NCBI GenBank assembly: GCA_015039465.1
Contig: MU130674.1
Location: 1 to 18,679, forward strand
DNA length: 18,679 nucleotides
Direction: 5' to 3'
DNA from: Phlegmacium glaucopus
Lineage: Eukaryota > Basidiomycota > Agaricomycetes > Agaricales > Cortinariaceae
Shown here: in pieces, positions 9,714-18,679 of the stretch
Layout: each line of letters starts with the position of its first letter
Position numbering within the stretch: the stretch's first letter is position 1
Position numbers and translations under genes: made by a program
The notes under the pieces: model-generated
Seen by the model: only the letters and a program-made list of their open reading frames with translations
Told to the model about the DNA's origin: nothing
Databases searched by the model: none

Positions 9714-10551
9714 ATGACAACCCTCTCTCGTTTGCCATCGTCTTTCAACCGTTGGTTTGGTCATCGCTCGACTCCTGTACCCAATCAGCCCAACCACATC
9801 GTCTGGCTATGGGCTTTCATTGGAACCTTCCTAGGCATATCCCTCATCCAAGCTGTGTTCGGACAGGCTCATTACTTCATTGAGAGAGGTGTCCCTTCGA
9901 TCGTGGCCAGCTATGTTCGTCTTGATTTCCTTTCTCCATCGGCCGCACATCTAACCATGCCCTGTCGCTTTTTTTTAGGGAGCTAGTGCAGTTCTCATTT
10001 ACGGCGTGGTGGACTCCCCATTAGCTCAACCTCGCGCACTCTTTGGTGGTCATTTCGTAGGAGCTTTGACAGGAATTTGCATCACCAAATTGTTCCATCT
10101 TCTTCCAACGGAAGAAAAATTTCAAAGTTTACTTTGGCTCGCTGGATCGCTCTCATGTGCGACCTCAGTCGTTCTGATGCAAATGACTGGGACAACCCAC
10201 CCACCCGCAGGTCAGGGCACATATACATGCGTTATATTTTGATGCTCGATTGATTCGGGGTAGCTGATTGTTCTTTCTTATATAGGTGCTACTGCCCTTT
10301 TGGCTGCCGTGAATACAGAGGTTAGAGACATTGGGTGGTACTATCTACCCGTTGTACTCCTAACCTCTGCCTTGGCTTTGGTGGTTGCTCTTTTCACAAA
10401 CAACATACAGCGGCGTTACCCCGTGTTCTGGTTCTACCCTTCCACCGCCAAAGCAAAAGTGTCTCCAGTGACTCCACAGGCGGACCATACCCCTAATGAT
10501 ACCCGCGAAGGAACACCGAAAGAAAAGACGTTGGACGATTGCACTGTTTAG
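9714..10551 (+). CDS. HPP-family integral membrane protein
   Basis: The model is join(9714..9914, 9979..10210, 10286..10551), giving 232 residues. The introns are 64 nt (GTTCGT..TTTTTTTAG) and 75 nt (GTCAGG..TATAG), and both keep the frame. The family hallmark HPP sits at residues 141-143 inside TGTTHPPAGATAL. A second conserved stretch, SPLAQPRALFGG, follows helix 2. About five hydrophobic segments can be seen, near residues 29-48, 60-78, 90-107, 116-134 and 163-181. The C-terminal ~40 residues are polar and probably exposed. HPP proteins are small multi-span membrane proteins in bacteria, fungi and plants; a plant chloroplast member has been linked to nitrite transport, but the fungal role is not established. 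The length and intact motifs argue for a working gene. Confidence 0.9.
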
Positions 10552-10814
10552 TACAGAGAGCTTGATGGATACACCTTGAGTATATATATGCTTAGATCTC
10601 GATTTGATATTAAACTGTAGAATAAATGACTGGCAGATAGTCGTCAACGTTATTAAAAAGGTGATCTTGAATAAACAATACAATAGATACCTTGATACCT
10701 TGCACAAGACTGGAGATATGTATACAGATAACAGTAGTTCTATCGCGTGGGTGATTACAATATAAAGGACGAGACGACTGGAGAATCGAGATTGATGAGA
10801 ACATGGATGAGCTA
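10552..10814. other. Convergent 3' flanks of HPP and helical-protein genes
   Basis: HPP (plus) and the helical protein gene (minus) end tail-to-tail here. The stretch is AT-rich, with AATAAA-like words at about 10621 and 10670 that could serve poly(A) signals. Open frames on the minus strand have no recognisable domain. Confidence 0.4.
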
Positions 10815-11988
10815 TCACGGTAAGGGTCGTATTTTGTTGCCGACAACGTCAGGAAATGGAGTTAGAATGCATTCAATGCTGGATAAGCGGCGATCCCATC
10901 TATTGCAATGCTTCGTGGTATACGAGGACTGGAACAGAAGACGATAGATAAGCCCACTCAAGGAAACCTCCTCCTAGCCAAAACAAATGAATGTGAAAGT
11001 AAAAAAGAAATCGTTTGCAAACTCACCGGCGAGATGTATTGAATATATCGATGAGATCTATGGATGGCCCTTATACAATCCAGAAGAAAACAGGGAACAA
11101 GTTGGGGAACAAGTTGAGAGGGGTTAGCATGGTCTAGGAGTCGCTCAACGCAATGGAGATGGAATGGAGTTCTGACTCTGTTCACTAAAAAGGTTATGCA
11201 AGCCTTGAGCATATCGCCAGAGAGCATTTGCATGGCGTATAGATCGCCAATGTAGGCAGAGACGGCTAATGGAGCAATGTGTACGCTGAGAGGGTCACAG
11301 TTTGAGTTCTTGTGCCCAATCGAACTACGTCCAGGAAAGTAGGATAGCATAACCTAAATGCAGCAACAAAGAGGGCTGTGGATAACGTTACCCAGGCGAA
11401 TACTAACCAGCACTGACCTTCCAATAGTCGAGAAATGTCGAAACAGCCAGGTTCAACACCTCTTCCCTCACATCATAATACAGGTCCGTATTTCTCCAAC
11501 AAAGTTCTATAAGCAGCTTGTGCACAACGAGTGACAGAGTCCGAGTATGGCTAGTCCTACAAACGGCAGAAGCGCTCAGACGAACAAGCAGCTTTTTGGT
11601 AGGTTCTTTTTTATGAAAGATCATGTCGGCGATAGCCACCGCAGTGTTCTCGATGAGCCGTGGGTGACAAGTGGGGTGTTCCACCGTCAATACCATACTC
11701 TCCACGAGCTGGGTTGAGATAAAAAGTAGTGGTCATTATCCTTTTATACCGCACAAGTTTCCTGTGGATAAGCAGGAACGGCCATTGTGCACCTTCTGTA
11801 ACCGTGAAAAGGAGCCACATTGCATTGATGAGTGGCCCTAGCACGCATCCGAATTGGCAAATAATGGACGGAGGCTCAACATACCACAAAACAGTTGAAA
11901 GCAAAGAGGTAAGCATAGTTTTGGCCACTTTGGCGAAATGGGCCTTCGTCCTTATGTAATCGAGAGGGTCTTGCTTTCTGTTGCTCAT
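10815..11988 (-). CDS. Helical-repeat protein, possibly MIF4G/eIF4G-like
   Basis: The model is complement(join(10815..10973, 11027..11353, 11418..11708, 11750..11837, 11885..11988)), giving 322 residues. All introns are 41-64 nt with GT..AG ends (donors GTGAGT, GTCAGT, GTATAA, GTATGT) and the frame is kept throughout. It ends in tandem stops TGA TAG. The predicted protein is alpha-helical. The block AYIGDLYAMQMLSGDMLKAC followed by VERLLDHANPSQL resembles the 'FIGELF..kmlt..i...cv..LL' pattern of MIF4G HEAT repeats found in eIF4G relatives, which bind translation or RNA-decay factors. This similarity is weak and from memory. The two most 5' introns are less certain, because reading through from 11988 is also open (LWYVEPPSIICQFGCV). 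An in-frame TAG directly precedes the ATG at 11988, and a donor-like AAG|GTAATT upstream (~12078) suggests a 5' UTR intron. Confidence 0.5.
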
Positions 11989-13030
11989 CTACAGCGCGCA
12001 TCGAGACAAATAAATATGTACGTCTATCAGATTATCATTGCGAGAAGTTGAACTGTAAACCAAGCGAAAATCAATTACCTTTCAGATCCAAAGTCGTCGT
12101 CATTTGCCTCAACGACTCGAATATGGCAACCACACGAGCTAAATTTCATCCAAAATTACTTTGACATCCTTCGCGGCCTGCCGGGTAGGGTTTGATCCAG
12201 AGATCGTCCGGAACCATTTTGGAGAGCCTAATGATTGGAATTATGTGATGACTTTGAGGGGTTAACTCTATGCTGCCCTGCTGTAAGTTTTTCTCGCAAG
12301 TCGCTTCTCCTCTCCACCGCATGCGATACTTACTTCTCAAGTCTCTCCACCGAACTTGGCCGGGAGCATGTCGTGTTTATAGGATCTCAAAAGACACCGC
12401 ATTCCACATTGACCACGGCATTTTTTCGGTTCTTTCACAATGCAATTGATGTACGATATGGAATAGTAAGCGGCAGCCATGTTTTGAATTGACGATACAT
12501 ATACGACTAAAATTAAACATATTTCTGCATTTGGCAGGTCCGGGCAACCTAGAGATGATTTAAAGTGCATGGGCTCGAATCGTTGCACATTCCTCTCGAC
12601 GTGCAACTCCTTATGTTCATCCCATGCCAGTGGGCATATCATTCTCGTAAACTGTCATTCGTCGATAGCCTGCTGCACACTTCAAATGGATTGCATATCT
12701 ATCAATCGACTCGGTACTTTTTTTAGAGATCGACAATGCGAGAACTGACTGAAAGTAGAATTGCTCAAACAAGACACAGTCTAAAAGCTAGTAGTGCGCT
12801 TCCCTGTCGTTCAATAGTTCTCATTCAGGCATGTGAACAACCCTGCCACCTTGATGAAATACCTGGAACTCGTCCAGCAAGAATCCAAAATCTCGGAACT
12901 CGATAAGTCAATGGGACCTGTACCTGCTGACTGTACCTGAGGTCAGAGGCTTGAAATCTAGAACGTAACGTATTCGTTCTGAGAAAAGTACCATCAGTGG
13001 AACCGTGCAGGTGATCAAGTCATCGTGATC
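11989..13030. other. Non-coding or unrecognised stretch
   Basis: It contains the 5' flank of the helical protein gene. A short minus-strand frame (SKMVPDDLWIKPYPAGREG, near 12220-12150) has coding-like composition but ends at TGA. A GGGCTCGAATCG word near 12570 resembles a tRNA B-box. Near 13010-13035 there are overlapping GTGATCA/TGATCA palindromes. No gene is supported. Confidence 0.4.
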
Positions 13031-13059
13031 ACTTGAACAAGGTCAGGTGCTCAAATTTA

Positions 13060-13377
13060 AACCCGACCCACTATAAGAGGTCCCATATCTACTTTGGAGT
13101 TGCCTCTTTTCCCTCCTTTCTTTTGGACTCAAGTGCCCCATCTATCAGCTTGCAGAAACTCTACTGCCACTCTCGCTCAGTTTCTTTGTTCGCCCTCATC
13201 AGTTCCTTCCGTTCCTTCATCAACTTGGATCTTGGACTGTTTCTGGTTCGGCTAGTCGGAACGAGGATAACCAATAATACTGGCGCACTACACTCCCCGC
13301 CTCGATCCCCTTTGCTTTTCATCATTCCAACTGTATTGATTTAAGTCTCGCAGATTTGTGTACTGACAGTTGTTTCG
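13060..13377 (+). promoter_or_regulatory. Promoter-like TATA and pyrimidine-rich leader with no clear gene
   Basis: CTATAAGAGG lies at 13071-13080. It is followed by about 200 bases of CT-rich sequence of the kind found in leaders of strongly expressed fungal genes. The first ATG after a possible intron acceptor (CTGACAG) is at 13378. It opens only a 34-codon frame (MAVSGVSSKATHRPSG...) ending at 13482. A further short basic frame starts at 13519 (MDEKVVLKAKINKRLRIRK) and meets a donor-like GTGAGC. Either a small or multi-exon gene was missed or this is an orphan promoter. Confidence 0.35.
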
Positions 13378-13482
13378 ATGGCAGTCTCTGGGGTCTCTTC
13401 TAAGGCCACTCACAGGCCTTCTGGCCTTTATCTCTCCTCTCTCGTTCGGTCGGATCTTGGGGAAAAAACCGTTCCATCTTAA

Positions 13483-14230
13483 TAAGATGACAAATGGTAA
13501 CGCCAAGGGGAATTGGGGATGGATGAGAAAGTAGTTTTGAAAGCGAAGATTAACAAGCGTTTGAGGATACGAAAAGTGAGCCCTTATTTACATTCCCCTC
13601 CCTCTCCATCTTTGAGGTACCTACTACCAAAGGTAGTCTCTCTAGCTCTTCCCCCCTTTCTCATTATCGATATCATACCCAAGCTATATATTCTTCCTCC
13701 TAAAAACAGTTCATACCTCTCGTCCATCGATTGATTGATGGTGAGGCTGTCAGAACTTTTCATCTACGCTTTCTGCCAATAATGGGGGCTCTAACCTGAT
13801 CATCATCCAAGCGGTTAAAAGAAGGACCGATGGCGGTAGAGAAAAAGGGAACTTGAACGGGAAGAAGATTTCACGCTCTAGGTTTGTATGCGCGGTCCCG
13901 GTGTTAAGTGGGCGATACATTATTATTGATTCTTATCTGAAATGAGTACCTTCTTACGTCCTTTCATCCTGAACAGGCTACATAGTGTCAATAAGCAAGA
14001 GAGAACCAGTTCATCATCCAGGAAACTCGGCAAAAAAGGGGACCCATTGCAGCCTTTTTTTCTCAAGGCTCATTTTTGGATTAAATATACGGAGTATTGA
14101 CAAATCTTCCGCGACATATGGATCTTGGATCTCGAGTTTCCTCTGAAATGACAAGGCTTGGTATTTGTTCTTACGTCATCTGGGGTCATAGTTATGACGG
14201 TAACAAGGATGTCTATTGCGCAAACGGCTA
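13483..14230. other. Intergenic, no supported gene
   Basis: This stretch has short frames on both strands without family features, including the basic frame at 13519 noted with the upstream promoter-like region. An ATATACGGAGTATT word lies at about 14087-14100. I see no RNA gene or clear repeat unit. Confidence 0.4.
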
Positions 14231-14239
14231 GATCCCGAA

Positions 14240-14400
14240 AATGGGGGTTTTGTCCGGACGCCATTTGGCGGTTTTTGTCCGGATTGTACCCGGCTTGACC
14301 TCAAAATTTGGAATTTTGCCCGGGCTGCTGGATTTGAGTATTTTTCCGCCAAAAGCTGTCCGGATAGGCGGATCTAGCCTGTCCAGAGGCTGGAAAATGC
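14240..14400. repeat. Cluster of GTCCGGA / CCGCCAAA inverted and direct repeats
   Basis: TTTTGTCCGGAC (14249-14259), TTTTTGTCCGGAT (14272-14284), a GCCCGGGC palindrome (14318-14325) and CTGTCCGGAT (14356-14365) recur within about 120 bp. A hairpin CGCCATTTGGCG lies at 14259-14270, and CCGCCAAAAGCTGTCCGGAT near 14346 repeats the same words in the opposite arrangement. The cluster lies ~150 bp beyond the stop codon of the transposon gene and may be its terminal or subterminal region. Confidence 0.55.
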
Positions 14401-14522
14401 TCCAGGCCAGCGCAAACTGTATAGGGAGCTTTACAGGGCACAGAAAAGATAGAAGCACACGAAAATTGTCATTTAGATATATAATGAATCAAGTTTCAAC
14501 TTGCAATAACTATATAGTGACT

Positions 14523-16816
14523 CTAGTCTTCGAGCTCTATATTTTCGCTTGCGCTGCCACGTTTTTTGGAGAGTTTTAGCGCTGCTGTGAGTTCATTTTG
14601 GCCATCCCGCAATGCTCGATAACGGTCGACATCCTCAGATGACAATTCAATGAAGGATGCCGCCAACTGTGCAGGTGATAGCTTGGTGTCAACGAGACAA
14701 AGAAACTGGAGCGATGATAGAAGAAGGAACTGTTTTGTTTGGAAAATTGCCGTTGCATCAGGAACTGAACGAAACTGACGGGCCAGGTGGTACTGGAAAA
14801 GCTGAACAGCGAGGTACGAAACTGCGGCAATGCTTGATGATTCTGTGATGGCACTGTGTTTCCCATTCTTCCCACTGGTTTTGGAGTACATAGCAACGAC
14901 TACATAGTCTTGTCAGTCACAGTAGAATAGGGAAGTTACCAATACGCATGAAGCTTACCATGTCCAAGCATAACGCCATTTGTGGTGAACACGAATCCAA
15001 AATCGCCCACTAGGAGTGGACGAATCATCGTCACCCGTGCCTCAATGAGCTCTGGCAATCTAGGCACTCGAGACTTCACAAAGAGGTTCTTGCGACGTGT
15101 GGCTGCCTAGTAGAATAGCAAAATTGAAGTTGTAGCCTTAATAAACCGATGACATTTGGTACTCGCACCTGTTTTGCAACAGTTGCCGCTGCTGCAGCTG
15201 CATTGGCAGCATTCCCTCCTGCGAGATCCAGCACAGTGACACCATCTATAACTCCTCCTCGACCACCAGGTGCAGGTTCACGCGGCCCTTCTTTCCAGCG
15301 GTCATCTCGTAGCTTCCCAGTTCCTGTGGCTTTCTCATCCTGCGCCTCCTTCAACGCTTGATGAAATTCTCGTATGATTTGACCGCGCAAGGTGCCTTTC
15401 GCTGGTTCAGACTTCTTGGTTCGAACACCAGAGGCTGCCTGCTTTGTCTGATGTTGCCGTCTCATGCTTACCAGCATCTCGAAGTCAAGGTCGTCATATT
15501 GCGTAGATCCATGACCAAGGGGTCGAGTTGGTTCGTCATGGATTTTGGGAGCAGGCAGAGTCTTGTACAATTCCGTAACTTCTTGAACTTGCGTGTACTC
15601 GTCCGCAACGACATTCTCCAACTCTTCCTCATCCACTTCAGCAAAACTCTTTCTGTCGAAATAATAAGCATATTGTAAAGTGAGAATATGATGAAATTTA
15701 ATGGACTAACACAAGAGTAGCCTCTTCCGCGGCAATAGCTAGTGCTGCAGAGGTCAAATTCAAACACTTCTTGTCAATCCTGTGACTACGTGAGATGGGA
15801 CTGGTTTCTTCATCATCTAAAATCTGCTGTAACTCCTCAGCCTCCCCGAGATCATCGTCTTCAGAGTCTCCTGCTTCTGAATCCAATTCAAGATTGTCGT
15901 CAAACCATGAGCGTATGCTAGGAAGCCAGACAGGCGGCCGGGCATTTTGAGGCTGATGTAGAAGGTCAGGGTTGACGCCAAGCAGAGCAACCAAACTGTT
16001 CGCCTCCTGTGCTGCACTTTCGGCGAGGGCATTAATCTCTGCATCAGTTGGGTAGGTGGATAAGGCCACTAAGTCAAGGCCTTCATGGTCGAAATATGTG
16101 TGCGAGTAACCCACAGCACGAGCCTTGCCATTTGATGATTTTCCACGGAGGACAGCCTGGTGTAACTTTATTCGAAGCTTGGGTATCATGTAGATGAGGT
16201 CAAGGAATGTGAAGTCCTTGACCACTTTACGAGCTTCTCCGAATACATGTTCACAGGCTTCACTTGAATGTAGCCATGGGAGAAGTGCGACTGGTCCAGA
16301 GAGGTGGTCACGGTGAATGATGATAAGAGCGATAAGGCCTTCAATGATGATCCGAAGGATGTCGTTGGCCTCTCGTGAAATAAAATACTGGTCCTTTCGA
16401 TAGCCACAGCTTTGAAGAAAAGCTTGCCAAGAGTCAAGGAAGTAGCGGGCGCGAAGGGCCAATTTGATACGTTCTGAATGTGCCATGCTGCGATTTTGAT
16501 ATGCGTCGATTAACTCGCCAAATACGAACAGGTAGACTATCTCGCCGACATAATCCGGATGATGGTCCGCAAGGTACTTGAGGACATCTGCTGAAAAAAG
16601 GCGGACAGCAGCATTATCATCCTGGCGATCGACTTTGGTGACATCTCGGCTGAATAGTGGTGTCTCGGCTCCTTGTGCAATGTGGACAATGTGTCGATAG
16701 ATTGAAACAAAATTGCCGAATGCCAGCAACCTTGCCCCAGAAAACAAGTTGTTTCGCATCGTCTTGAGAGCATGTTTTGAGTCTTGAACCATGCATATGA
16801 CTTGACCACGATACAC
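14523..16816 (-). CDS. Transposon-type protein, P-element/THAP9-like DDE signature
   Basis: The model is complement(join(14523..14899, 14959..15106, 15169..15652, 15711..16816)). The introns are 58-62 nt (donors GTTAGT, GTGCGA, GTAAGC) and preserve the frame, giving 704 residues from the first ATG. Near the start, QDSKHALKTMRNN (residues 11-23) fits the D-x2-H-x2-K-x2-RN pattern of P-element/THAP9-type transposases. HSSEACEHVFGEAR (183-196) fits their later E-x2-E-x2-F-x3-R block, which holds the catalytic acid. Acidic stretches follow at ~315-340, and an Ala-rich linker lies in exon 2. I infer a multicopy transposon gene common in Agaricomycetes; the exact superfamily is uncertain. The frame is open 5' of this ATG up to a TAA at 16885-16883, so the true N-terminus, with any DNA-binding domain, is probably missing. 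No internal stop or frameshift was found. Confidence 0.6.
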
Positions 16817-16883
16817 GCCAAATTCGATGACAGTGGGGCCACAACCAGGACGAGGATTTTGGAGTATGTATCGCTGTCGTGAT

Positions 16884-17069
16884 TAGTGATGCCAAAGTTC
16901 GGTTCCGAACTGGCGCAAGAACCGAGAACCGATAGAACCGAACCGTCGGTTCAGGTTCAGTTCAGTTCGGTCCAAAGATTTTGGGTAGTCGGTCCGGTTC
17001 TCGGTTCTGACATTTCTAAGATTTTGAGAACCGGGTTCGAACCGGTTCGAACCGAACTTTCTGTCACTA
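16884..17069. mobile_element. Short inverted-repeat element, hAT-MITE-like
   Basis: The ends are inverted copies: TAGTGATGCCAAAGTTCGGT at 16884-16903, and the reverse complement of TAGTGACAGAAAGTTCGGT closing at 17069. AAAGTTCGGTTC and GAACCGAACTTT match perfectly over 12 bp. The interior is packed with GGTTC/GAACC words, and AGAACCGAGAACCG is mirrored by GGTTCTCGGTTCT. TAGTGA-type ends fit hAT elements. At 186 bp with no ORF of its own it would be non-autonomous. No 8-bp target duplication is visible (GTCGTGAT on the left, a T-run on the right), so it may be old or sit at a rearrangement. Confidence 0.6.
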
Positions 17070-17316
17070 TTTTTTTATAAATTTTCCACGCAGAAATGAG
17101 TTTATAATATAAAATATTGTTATTAGGCGCCATCGTTATTAGGCGCCAGACCCGATGATTTGGGAGTCGGGGTTCGAAAAATCTCATCAAAGGATTTTAT
17201 AGCATGTATTATAAGTTAATCAAAACTCAAGGCCAGCCTCGGCTGTAGAATAGAAGAGAAATCATATCATATTAAATAAAACTAAGTCATAATATAAAAC
17301 TACGTCAATTGTATGG
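17070..17316. other. AT-rich stretch with paired TTATTAGGCGCCA words
   Basis: TTATTAGGCGCCA occurs twice in direct orientation around 17121-17150 (spacing ~16 bp), each containing the GGCGCC palindrome. GGGGTTCGAAAAATCTC near 17169 slightly resembles a tRNA T-arm, but no tRNA can be folded. No gene is seen. Confidence 0.4.
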
Positions 17317-17411
17317 CGCGTCGTCCATTTTTTTGTCGTCGTTCATTTGTTTGTCGTAGTTCATTTGTTCGTCGTCCTTCATTTGTTCGTCATCGGTTCG
17401 TCGTCGTTGTT
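17317..17411. repeat. 18-bp tandem repeat (CGTCGTTCATTTGTTTGT)
   Basis: About five imperfect 18-bp units can be read: CGTCGTCCATTTTTTTGT, CGTCGTTCATTTGTTTGT, CGTAGTTCATTTGTTCGT, CGTCCTTCATTTGTTCGT, then a degenerate end. On the minus strand the array reads as acidic hexapeptides (DEQMKD, DEQMNY, DKQMND), but the surrounding frame is short and I do not support a gene. Confidence 0.75.
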
Positions 17412-18033
17412 TGTCCACGTCGACCTTGAGAAAACAAAATGAGGGTCTAAGTGACCTCAGAACTAGGCAACAGCAACCTGCACGCTCCCCGACAAACAGC
17501 CTTCCGCTCAATTTTTTAAGTTAAAGCCTGCGTAGAAAGTCGTAGGGTAACCGTAGCTCCCGTCCCAACAGGCTTAGGTATTGCTTCCCCCCCCCCTTAA
17601 TAACTACACCCCCTTAATAGCTATACCACACCTATGACTCACCTACGCTATTTCAAACTTTGCTGCCGGTTGCGGCCGAATCATGTTAAGTTAGAGGTTG
17701 AGGTACACTCTGGTGCGGCTACGGAGTTCCGCAATAGAGAGGAGTAGAGAGGGAGGCCGAGGTCAGGATCGCTCGTGTGAGCACGCAGGGCATTCAATGT
17801 GGGTAAGCGAGGAAGGACAGAGTACAATTTGGTGAGTTGAATCTACGATTCTTAGGGGAGTAGCTTGCCCAGTTGGTCGCGATTGACACTTGTCAACGGG
17901 ACGCCTAAGTAGTGGCAGGGTAAGGCGTATGTGTCGGGTGTCGACGGGTGATGCTCATGTTTGATGATACAGGGGGAGGGCCCGGAGGGGGGGAGGGGGA
18001 CAGTTTTTGGTCAGGTAAGAAATGGCCTGCGGT
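17412..18033. other. Non-coding, low-complexity stretch
   Basis: No gene is recognised. It contains a ten-base C-run at 17587-17596, with neighbouring CCCCCTTAATA words repeated in direct orientation. The stretch could be part of a decayed LTR, but I see no terminal repeats or primer-binding site. Confidence 0.4.
17972..17999 (+). other. G-rich run with G-quadruplex pattern
   Basis: Four G-tracts of at least three Gs are separated by loops of 1, 6 and 1 bases (GGGGG-A-GGG-CCCGGA-GGGGGGG-A-GGGGG). This fits the canonical G3+N1-7 pattern. It lies just before the minisatellite. Confidence 0.6.
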
Positions 18034-18378
18034 GCTTGTTGCTTGCTTGCCGCTGATACTGCTTGCTTATTGTTGATGTTGTTTGCTTGTTACATGATGT
18101 TACTTGCTTGTTATTGATGTTGCTTGCGTATTGCTGATGTTGTTTGTTTGCTACTGATGTTTTCTTGTTCATGATGTTGCTTGCTTGTTATTGATGTTGC
18201 TTGCTTGTTATTGATGTTGCTTGCGTATTGCTGATGTTGTTTGTTTGCTACTGATGTTTTCTTGTTGTTGATGTTGCTGTCTTGATGTTGCTTGTTTATT
18301 GGTAACGTTGCTTGCTTGCTGCTGATGTTGCTTTCTTGTCGTTCATGCTGTTTACTTACTGCTACTTGCTCGCTGCTG
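18034..18378. repeat. TTGCTTGCTTGTTATTGATG-type minisatellite with higher-order copy
   Basis: Imperfect units of about 18-20 bp combine (T)TGCTTGCTTG with T(A/G)(C/T)TGATGTTG. A longer block starting TGCTTGCGTATTGCTGATG occurs at 18121 and again at 18218, 97 bp apart, so part of the array was duplicated as one piece. No coding frame is supported. Confidence 0.8.
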
Positions 18379-18679
18379 CGACGAGACTAGAGCAAGTTCG
18401 TAAGAACCCTTCCAAAGCACTGAGCATGAACGGGGCATTCACAAAGATGGTGTGTTTTGAACAGAGTTAATTAAGTAATGAAAGGCCCGATCATCGTAAG
18501 GTTTTATGGAGTTCATACTTACTAGGACACTGAGCATGGTGGCGCTAAAGGTTCGTAGCACCACCTATCTCCACTCGAACATAGCATAAGGAAAAATACG
18601 ATGATACATTACATAGAAAGTGTGGCCTTGTAAACAATGACAGGGAAAAATGGCTAACGAATGAACAACCGGCCAACTC
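18379..18679. other. Window end, no supported gene
   Basis: CACTGAGCATG occurs twice in direct orientation, near 18418 and 18529. No ORF with recognisable features was found. Confidence 0.35.

Noticed and set aside
10360..10846. Minus-strand ORFs of 152 and 78 codons
   Set aside because: The first is antisense to HPP exon 3. The second overlaps the last exon of the helical protein gene in another frame.
12337..12660. Frame with HVERNVQRFEPMHFK and a tRNA B-box-like GGGCTCGAATCG
   Set aside because: I suspected a tRNA-derived SINE fragment, but there is no A-box at the right distance and no foldable tRNA, so no feature was called.
13033..13344. Plus-strand 103-codon ORF
   Set aside because: It lies over the TATA and CT-rich leader. 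The Ser/Leu/Phe-rich composition just reflects pyrimidine richness.
17121..17190. tRNA gene suggested by GGGGTTCGAAAAATC
   Set aside because: No acceptor, D or anticodon stems can be paired around it.

Overview
The window looks like nuclear DNA of a filamentous basidiomycete, most likely an Agaricomycete. Genes are split by short GT..AG introns of about 41-75 nt. The gene set also fits: an NB-ARC/TPR NLR-like gene, an HPP-family membrane protein, an XRN1 relic and multi-exon transposon genes. There is no operon structure, and nothing is bacterial. All gene models are hand-spliced from the raw sequence, and family names come from motif recognition without any database search.

Layout. 1-1926: no recognisable gene. 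1927-4783 (-): a STAND/NLR-type gene with six exons, an N-terminal variable region, an NB-ARC ATPase core and a C-terminal array of almost identical 126-bp TPR units. An in-frame TGA separates the NB-ARC part from the TPR part, and the TPR array carries two indels. 4784-5939: no gene. 5940-8545 (-): a decayed, intron-containing, 5'-truncated copy of the 5'-3' exoribonuclease gene xrn1, with several frameshifts, stop codons and broken splice sites. 9047-9371 (-): a small two-exon gene candidate of unknown function, divergent from 9714-10551 (+), an intact three-exon HPP-family membrane protein. 10815-11988 (-): a five-exon alpha-helical protein that may be MIF4G/eIF4G-like. 12000-14230: mostly non-coding, with a promoter-like TATA plus pyrimidine-rich stretch near 13072-13250 and no convincing gene behind it. 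14523-16880 (-): a four-exon transposon-type gene with a P-element/THAP9-like signature. It is open up to the edge of a small hAT-like inverted-repeat element (16884-17069). 17070-18679: repeats, namely an 18-bp array, a G-quadruplex-type run and a TTGCTTG/TGATG minisatellite.

The genes do not form one pathway. The region reads as accessory, repeat-rich fungal DNA in which an NLR, an exonuclease copy and a transposon are at different stages of decay beside a few ordinary genes (HPP, the small divergent gene and possibly the helical protein). The points most worth following are the NLR's duplicated intron-exon cassette, its highly homogenised TPR array with two indels that sum to 57 bp, the partial xrn1 copy, and the boundary between the transposon gene and the inverted-repeat element.
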